DNA of 40,839 nucleotides from Sphingobacteriales bacterium (GTDB lineage: Bacteria > Bacteroidota > Bacteroidia > UKL13-3): assembly GCA_021298155.1 (NCBI GenBank), contig JAJTEN010000020.1, positions 1 through 40,839 of the forward strand, written 5' to 3'. Shown in pieces: positions 35,490-40,839 of the stretch. The notes below the pieces were generated by a model. That model saw only the letters and a program-made list of their open reading frames with translations. It was not told where the DNA came from and did not search any database. The translations under genes and the position numbers were made by a program. Position 1 is the first letter of the stretch. Every line of letters starts with the position of its first letter.

Positions 35490-36221
35490 TTAACGGTTAC
35501 ACAAATCTCTGATTGCCACAGAAGCAACTGTACACCCAAACACGGTTGGCATGTAGGAAATAGTTCCCGGTGCCGATTTTTTATTTCGGCCATTCATTAG
35601 CATCAATTGCGAATTAGTATAAGGCTTTTCGGCAGAAAAAACCGATTTAACACCCTTATATACACCTAATCTATGCAAGTATTTACGGGTATACCGTGCT
35701 AAATGGCAGTTGTAGGTTTCAGAAATATCTGCTACCTTAACCTGAGTTGGATCAACCTTAGAACCCGCACCCATACTGCTAATAATAGGAATTCCTCTAT
35801 CTACACATGCCTTAATATAATACACTTTTGGCGAAAGCGTATCAATGCAATCTAGTGCATAATCAAACTTGTTATTATCGAGCACATCAAAAGTAAGTTG
35901 ATCTCTAAAATATTCTGGAATAACCTGCAATTGTAAATCCGGGTTGATATCCAATAAACGCTCGGCTAACACATCTGCCTTTACCTTTCCCTCTGTACTT
36001 TTTAAGGCTGGAATTTGTCTGTTTCTATTCGTTGGATCTACCGTATCGGCATCTACTATAGTCATTTGCATTACACCCGATCTGGCAATCATTTCAGCGG
36101 CAATGCCCCCTACTCCACCCAAACCAACTACCAATACATTTGAATTGATTAATTTAGTTAATTGTTCAGAACCTAAAAGAAGTTCTGTTCTACCCATCCA
36201 GTCCTGAATTTGAAACGACAT
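35490..36221 (-). CDS. tcdA: tRNA threonylcarbamoyladenosine dehydratase TcdA
   Basis: This 243-residue ThiF/E1-like protein has the nucleotide-binding motif VVGLGGVGG near 31-39, DADTVDPTNRNRQ near 57-69 and the substrate segment ALDCIDTLSPK. TcdA (CsdL) uses ATP to cyclise t6A to ct6A at position 37 of tRNAs decoding ANN codons. Length and motifs fit TcdA better than MoeB or ThiF. It follows the metF remnant by 18 bases on the same strand and may share its transcript. Confidence 0.93.
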   Translation of the reverse strand: MSFQIQDWMGRTELLLGSEQLTKLINSNVLVVGLGGVGGIAAEMIARSGVMQMTIVDADTVDPTNRNRQIPALKSTEGKVKADVLAERLLDINPDLQLQVIPEYFRDQLTFDVLDNNKFDYALDCIDTLSPKVYYIKACVDRGIPIISSMGAGSKVDPTQVKVADISETYNCHLARYTRKYLHRLGVYKGVKSVFSAEKPYTNSQLMLMNGRNKKSAPGTISYMPTVFGCTVASVAIRDLCNR

Positions 36222-36239
36222 ACTTAAATCGAAGAATAA

Positions 36240-37047
36240 TTAAAAAACGTGTGAGGCAATTGCTTTAGTAACCTCTCCTAAACCCATAGTGTAATAGTGT
36301 AAAACGGGCACCTTGGCTTTCTTTAAAGCTTTACTTTGCTGCACTGCCCAATCAATACCAACTTGCTTTACGGCCTTATCGTCTTTACAATTTTCTACGG
36401 CCTGAACCAAATCTTCTGGAATATCTATATGAAACACTTTTGGCAGAACGGTAAGCTGTTTTTTAGTGGTTAATGGTTTTAAACCAGGTATTATAGGTAT
36501 AGTTATTCCAGCGTTTTTACATGTTTCTACAAACTCAAAATACTTGTCGTTATTAAAAAACATTTGTGTTACAATGTATTCAGCACCTGCATCTACCTTT
36601 TGCTTTAACCAGCGTAAATCACTAATTCCCATCTGGTTCTGGCACAAAATTGGGTTCATTTTTAATATTATCACCACGTAAAACCAACACATTATCAATT
36701 CCCAAAAAATGTAAATCGATCAAGGCATTTTCCGTTTCTTCCTTGCTAAAGCCACCACAAATCAAATGTGGAACGGTATCAATGTGATACTTATTCATTA
36801 AAGCTGCACAAATAGCAACCGTTCCCGGACGTTTACGGGTGTACACTTTATCAAATCCACCATCTTTTCTTTTGCGTAACACAAACTCTTCTCTGTGGTA
36901 AGTAACATCAATAAATGCGGGCTTAAACTCCATTAAGGGATCTAAACCATGGTAAATGGAATTAATGTCTTTACCCTTCAAAGGCGGTAAAATCTCAATG
37001 GAAAACAAGGTTTCCTTGGCATTTTTTATATGATCAGTAACTTTCAT
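36240..37047 (-). pseudogene. metF: metF (methylenetetrahydrofolate reductase) with internal deletion and frameshift
   Basis: MetF reduces 5,10-methylenetetrahydrofolate to the 5-methyl form for methionine synthesis. The N-terminal part (37047-36622, 141 codons) is well conserved through FSIEILPPLKG, FIDVTYHREE, RKRPGT and VPHLICGGFSKEETENALI, then stops at TAG after VPEPDGN. The C-terminal part continues in another frame from about 36635 (SDLRWLKQKVDAGAEYIVTQ) to HYYTMG near the end. Compared with the usual ~318 residues, about 50 central residues, including the YPE-x-H region, are missing at the joint. The loss is not a frameshift alone, so readthrough cannot restore the enzyme. Confidence 0.9.
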
Positions 37048-37099
37048 TGGTATGGCAAAATAAGTGAAATATCTTTTAAAAACTTTATATCAAAACAAA

Positions 37100-38116
37100 T
37101 CAATGGGCATTTTGATTCATTTCCAATATAATTTTCCCAAACTGTTTTCCTTCGTTCATGTATTTTGCAGCTTCTTCGCATTGGTTCAAGCCAAATGTTT
37201 TTGCCACTACAGGAACCATTTTATGTTGGCTTACAAAGTTGAGCATTTCTTCAAATTGTTCATCGCTACCCATGGTTGAACCCAAAATATCTATTTGCTT
37301 CCAAAACACTTTTGCTGGCGCACCTGCATTCCACACTCCAGCTGTGGCACCATAAACGGCTATTCTTCCACCTGGTTTACACAAGTCTATTAACTTGGCA
37401 AAATCTGAACCACCTGCGCCATCAATGATAACATCAAAACCGCCCGTTTCTTTAGCTAATTGCTTATGCCAATCTGCTGTTTTATAATTCGCATATCCGC
37501 TAACTCCCATTGCCATGGCCTGATCCAATTTTTCTTGACTGCCACTGGTAACATAAACCTTGCAGGAAGCAGCTAAAGCAAATTGAGCAGCCATTAAAGC
37601 CACGCCACCACCAATGCCTGTTATTAATACATGTTCACCCGCTTGCGCTTTTGCTCGGCCTATCAAGGCCCTAAATGCTGTTAAACCGGCCAAAGGTAAA
37701 GCTGCTGCCGCTTCACTTGTTAAATGTGCTGGCTTGGGGTAAATCAAACGAGCAGGAACCTTCACATATTCTGCAAAAGTGCCATGATTTGGCAAACCAA
37801 GTATAACATAATCTTTAGCTTGCACCCTAGCATTACCACCCCAATTCAAAGAAGGGTTTATAATTACCTCCTTGCCCAATAAGTCTGTATTTACCGCAGT
37901 GCCAATTTCTTCAACTATTCCACAAGCATCACTTCCACAAATGATAGGAAATACCAAGCCAGCATATTGCCCTTTTTGTATCCAAACATCTCGGTGGTTC
38001 ATCGCTGCATGTTGCACCCTAATTAAAACCTCATTTGGTTCAATAAGCGGTTTTTCAAAATCTTGAAATTGATATGCCTCATTTATTCCATGTAAAACAG
38101 CTGCTTTCATACCCAT
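37100..38116 (-). CDS. MDR-family zinc-binding-type oxidoreductase
   Basis: This 338-residue medium-chain dehydrogenase/reductase has the GroES-like N-terminal domain (MNHRDVWIQKGQY at about 39-51) and a Rossmann NAD(P) domain with VLITGIGGGVALMAAQ. The four-Cys structural zinc loop of true alcohol dehydrogenases is absent: the region reads LNWGGNARVQ. It is therefore closer to quinone oxidoreductases or enoyl reductases; the substrate is unknown. Its ATG overlaps the porZ stop by one base (TAATG). Confidence 0.9.
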   Translation of the reverse strand: MGMKAAVLHGINEAYQFQDFEKPLIEPNEVLIRVQHAAMNHRDVWIQKGQYAGLVFPIICGSDACGIVEEIGTAVNTDLLGKEVIINPSLNWGGNARVQAKDYVILGLPNHGTFAEYVKVPARLIYPKPAHLTSEAAAALPLAGLTAFRALIGRAKAQAGEHVLITGIGGGVALMAAQFALAASCKVYVTSGSQEKLDQAMAMGVSGYANYKTADWHKQLAKETGGFDVIIDGAGGSDFAKLIDLCKPGGRIAVYGATAGVWNAGAPAKVFWKQIDILGSTMGSDEQFEEMLNFVSQHKMVPVVAKTFGLNQCEEAAKYMNEGKQFGKIILEMNQNAH

Positions 38117-40416
38117 TAATTAATAAACAATAATTTCCCCACATGTGTTTGCGAACCATCTTTATTGGCTGCAAAAATAAGGTATACACCCGTGCTCACT
38201 CGCCTACCATTCATACTTCTGCCATCCCATGAAGCAAAGCCTCCATTGGAAGTGGTTTCATACACAAGTTGACCACTAATATCTGTAACTTTTACAGTAG
38301 AATTGTCTATAAGTCCCCTAATAGAAACACTACCCGTAAAATCTGGTCTTACGGGATTAGGGAAAATCTCCACATTTCCATACCCTTTTGCGCCTTCACT
38401 TGCATCGCCCATGTATGAGATTAAACCCTTTTCTGTACCAAAAAACACTTCACCAGACGACTCATCAATCCCAATTTCCATTACATTATTAGAGAGCAAT
38501 GGCGCATTAGCAGTAGTAAAATTTTTGATAACGGTGTAGCCATCATCAGAAAGCAACCAAACCCCATTTGGCGTACCAATCCACTTTCTGTTGGCAGGAT
38601 CCACTTTGATACAATTGATTTGCTCCTTTCCTAAGAAAATTTCATAGTTACTTCCCACTTTTATAATAATCTGCCGGGCATCAAAATCTTCTTTTTTAGA
38701 AGAAAATATATTTCTTGGATTACTCAGTATGGCTAAACCCTGGCTAGACCCAATCCACATTTCGCCTCTTAGGTCTTTTGTTGCACACAAAATAGTATTA
38801 GATGGAAGCGCCCCTTGCCCAACTTCTTTTGTGAGCATTTTATATTGATCATCATTTATGTTTTGAGGTGTACCATTGTCGTTATAAACCAATATGCCTT
38901 TATCCCTTACACTTAACACCCACTTGTTGTTGTAATCGTCGCAGGTTAACCACCCTAGTTCATTGCCTCCTGTTATAGTGCCCACATTAAAAGAATACCA
39001 ACCTGTTTTTGTTTTCACACTTAAGGGCTTATTCACCCCAAAATTGCTTACCCACAAATTGCCCAAATTATCAAAATCCATTCCGCCACTTAGCAAGGGT
39101 TTGTAATTGGTATCAACAACACTTAATCTTTGTAAAGTACTATTGCTAGCATCAAATTTATTGGTTATTTTATCTCCAATCATTTCAATAATTCCACCAC
39201 CGAAACTAGAGAAATACAACTCGTTTCCATACGGATTTTTCCGCACATCAATAAAATCTGACATACCTGATAGCAGTGGAAAATCACTTTCCTTATAATT
39301 AAACCAAGAATGGTTTTGAAAGTGAAAGAACTTACTACCATTATACATGAGTGGATCCCACCTATCATTCACAGATCCGCCAGTTACCCATAATTTACCC
39401 TGAGCATAGGCCATCTTTCCAAAAGTTTTAGCTACGGGTCCGTTAGGTATAAAATAATCCAATTCACCACGCATTTTATTTACAATGGTTAATCCATAAT
39501 TATCGTCTACCATGCATATATAACCCCTTTTATCATACACTGCATCTAAGCGATAGGTTTCTAAAATTTGTTCCGGACTCATTTCGCCTTTTTCTACATA
39601 AATGAGATTCGGTGTAATCACAAGTAAATGGGCTCCTGCAGATTCATAAGCACTCAATTGCAATGCAGTTATGCTTTTACCTGCACTTGGCGCGTAGGCC
39701 TGATAACTAATTCCATCGTATACCTGTAAACCTCCATCAATTGTTAAATACAATTTACCCCGATACACCATACTTAGGCCGCTATTGGTGGAGGTTTTGG
39801 TTAAAATCCAGAAATTAAAATCACTTAAGTTTGGGGCATTTAATGAAGCTACATAAACACCATTGGCAGCACAGGCAAAAATTTGATTTTCATATATAGC
39901 TACCGAAAAAAAAGCAAGTTGTGTTCCGCCAGGCCCCAAATTTTGATACGAATCAACGATTTGTTTTTTATCTAAATCTAAGACCACAATTCCAAAACTA
40001 CAGGCCAAATAAGCTTTATTTTGAAAGAAACAAACATGATTGATGGCCTTAGCACCAATAATGCTTTTCATAAAAACATCTGGAATATTGTAAATCCGGT
40101 TATTGGCGTGATCAATTAAATCGATATTGGTATTTTGATAGATAATAACCGAAATATTTTTTGCCACATTGTGTTTTATAATCTTAACTTCCACATCAGA
40201 CAATCCACTGATTTTAGACAAGCGCTCTATGCTGCCATCTTCCACATCGTAGGTAAATAATCCGCTGTTTGATCCACAATACACTTTAGTGCCAGCAACC
40301 GTAACAGAGGCATTTTTAAAATAAGGTAAGTGCACGCGCCAACCTTCAAAATTTATCTGGGCCTGAACCAAAACACCCAAGAAAAGCAAAACTAAAACTA
40401 CAAGATATTTCTTCAT
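38116..40416 (-). CDS. porZ: PorZ-like type IX secretion beta-propeller protein
   Basis: This 766-residue protein has a signal peptide (1-19, ending VQAQ), then two seven-bladed-type beta-propeller regions like those of two-component regulator sensors (blade motifs such as LWVSNFGVNKPL, MWIGSSQGLAIL, KWIGTPNGVWLL). The C-terminus (about 685-766) is a type A sorting domain with IFPNPVRPDFTGSVSI and GVYLIFAANKDG. This matches PorZ, a cell-surface T9SS component that in Porphyromonas presents anionic LPS to the sortase PorU. A PorZ role is likely from length, order and start (WRVHLPYFKNASVTVAGTK). Confidence 0.88.
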   Translation of the reverse strand: MKKYLVVLVLLFLGVLVQAQINFEGWRVHLPYFKNASVTVAGTKVYCGSNSGLFTYDVEDGSIERLSKISGLSDVEVKIIKHNVAKNISVIIYQNTNIDLIDHANNRIYNIPDVFMKSIIGAKAINHVCFFQNKAYLACSFGIVVLDLDKKQIVDSYQNLGPGGTQLAFFSVAIYENQIFACAANGVYVASLNAPNLSDFNFWILTKTSTNSGLSMVYRGKLYLTIDGGLQVYDGISYQAYAPSAGKSITALQLSAYESAGAHLLVITPNLIYVEKGEMSPEQILETYRLDAVYDKRGYICMVDDNYGLTIVNKMRGELDYFIPNGPVAKTFGKMAYAQGKLWVTGGSVNDRWDPLMYNGSKFFHFQNHSWFNYKESDFPLLSGMSDFIDVRKNPYGNELYFSSFGGGIIEMIGDKITNKFDASNSTLQRLSVVDTNYKPLLSGGMDFDNLGNLWVSNFGVNKPLSVKTKTGWYSFNVGTITGGNELGWLTCDDYNNKWVLSVRDKGILVYNDNGTPQNINDDQYKMLTKEVGQGALPSNTILCATKDLRGEMWIGSSQGLAILSNPRNIFSSKKEDFDARQIIIKVGSNYEIFLGKEQINCIKVDPANRKWIGTPNGVWLLSDDGYTVIKNFTTANAPLLSNNVMEIGIDESSGEVFFGTEKGLISYMGDASEGAKGYGNVEIFPNPVRPDFTGSVSIRGLIDNSTVKVTDISGQLVYETTSNGGFASWDGRSMNGRRVSTGVYLIFAANKDGSQTHVGKLLFIN

Positions 40417-40506
40417 ATATTTTTACATCCACAAATAAACGATATTGTTCTTAATGTTAGTGTAAATTTAATGCAAGTTACGATTGAAGGGCAGGAAATG
40501 AGGTAA

Positions 40507-40536
40507 TGTAGGAGCGAAAAAATTTCCGCCCCTACA
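40507..40536 (-). repeat. GTAGGGGCG-type palindrome
   Basis: Thirty bases form a 14-bp stem on the minus-strand RNA (two G-U pairs) closed by a 2-base loop; the core is TGTAGGGGCGGAAA. It overlaps the stop codon of the partial T9SS gene and has no T-run after it. It looks like a dispersed palindromic repeat rather than a terminator. Confidence 0.65.
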
Positions 40537-40839
40537 ATACCACCATCATTTTTGTTTGCCTAGTTTGTTCGTCCAATTGTATGCTGTAATAATAAATGCC
40601 AGCAGGCAGTTGTGTGGCATCAAACTCAATGCTACCAATGGGTTTTGTTATGTTTTGGGTATATATTGTTTTACCCATTACATCTGTAACTACTAACTGC
40701 GCATGACTGTATTGGTTTAGTATCCGCCAATTAATTTGGGTTGAACCTAAAAATGGATTAGGTGCGTTGCTTAATTGGATACCTTCGTTTTTGATAGTGC
40801 GTTTTTGGGCATTACTTACTGTATGACCGCTAGGGTTTT
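40532..40839 (-). CDS. 3' end of a T9SS cargo protein (partial)
   Basis: An open frame without a start runs in from the right edge and ends at TAG (40534-40532). Its 101 visible codons include NAPNPFLGSTQINWRIL, AQLVVTDVMGKTIY, LPAGIYYYSIQL and a final TKMMVV, which is a complete type A T9SS sorting domain of about 80 residues. The cargo itself lies beyond the window. The stop codon lies inside a palindromic repeat. Confidence 0.88.
   Translation of the reverse strand, partial: NPSGHTVSNAQKRTIKNEGIQLSNAPNPFLGSTQINWRILNQYSHAQLVVTDVMGKTIYTQNITKPIGSIEFDATQLPAGIYYYSIQLDEQTRQTKMMVVL

Noticed and set aside
36622-36698. Programmed frameshift joining the two metF parts
   Set aside because: A frameshift cannot replace about 50 missing residues, and there is no slippery sequence at the joint.
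1-40839. Mobile elements, phage genes, CRISPR arrays or defence systems
   Set aside because: I saw no transposase, integrase, Cas-like, toxin-antitoxin or restriction gene, and no repeat-spacer pattern.

Overview
The window is AT-rich chromosomal DNA from a member of the Bacteroidota, probably an aerobic member of a Chitinophagales/Sphingobacteriales-like lineage. The evidence is a six-gene Alternative Complex III (act) operon, several type IX secretion (T9SS) C-terminal sorting domains, a PorZ homologue, DUF4920/DUF5329/UMF1-type proteins, and promoters of the Bacteroidota form TTG-N18/21-TAnnTTTG. I see no phage, transposase, CRISPR array or plasmid gene. Most of the window is housekeeping and respiratory core genome.

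Layout. 1-8433 (minus): actA-actB-actC-actD-actE-actF, a quinol:cytochrome c oxidoreductase, ending in a hairpin plus T-run. 8434-8770: divergent regulatory gap. 8771-11539: a small carboxypeptidase-regulatory-like exported protein, an unknown 134-residue protein, a DUF5329 protein, prmC and a tiny CxxC protein. 11640-17725: secreted M16 peptidase, SDR oxidoreductase, secreted transglutaminase-like protein and pyruvate dehydrogenase E1 beta. 17782-20026 (minus): a T9SS-exported CxxCH protein, a CxxCH lipoprotein and a DUF4920 lipoprotein. 20180-20253: tRNA-Cys with its own promoter and terminator, followed by a multi-hairpin region. 20453-24050: a T9SS-exported NodB-like protein and CorA. 24045-27226 (minus): a tight operon of UMF1 transporter, LutA-like CCG protein and Ldh_2 oxidoreductase. 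27319-30745 (minus): dgt, clpP, clpX. 30814-35489 (plus): lipid kinase, SUI1 factor, OmpR-type response regulator with histidine kinase, and a phospholipase D/cardiolipin-synthase-like enzyme. 35490-40416 (minus): tcdA, a broken metF, an MDR oxidoreductase and porZ. 40532-40839: the 3' end of another T9SS cargo gene.

Main points for a second look. (1) metF has lost about 50 codons from its middle and is out of frame, so it should be inactive. (2) The 8-mer TGAACCAA/TTGGTTCA occurs at least 21 times, in several reading frames and encoding different peptides, against one or two expected from base composition. (3) Long palindromes built from short tandem units lie just after genes at 8-60, 14583-14657 and 40507-40536. 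(4) A run of hairpins ending in a strong terminator lies between tRNA-Cys and the NodB-like gene. (5) Several genes have a -7 box only 4 bases before the start codon, which suggests leaderless mRNAs. I did not find a convincing complete new biological system; these are the signals that the ordinary gene annotation does not explain.
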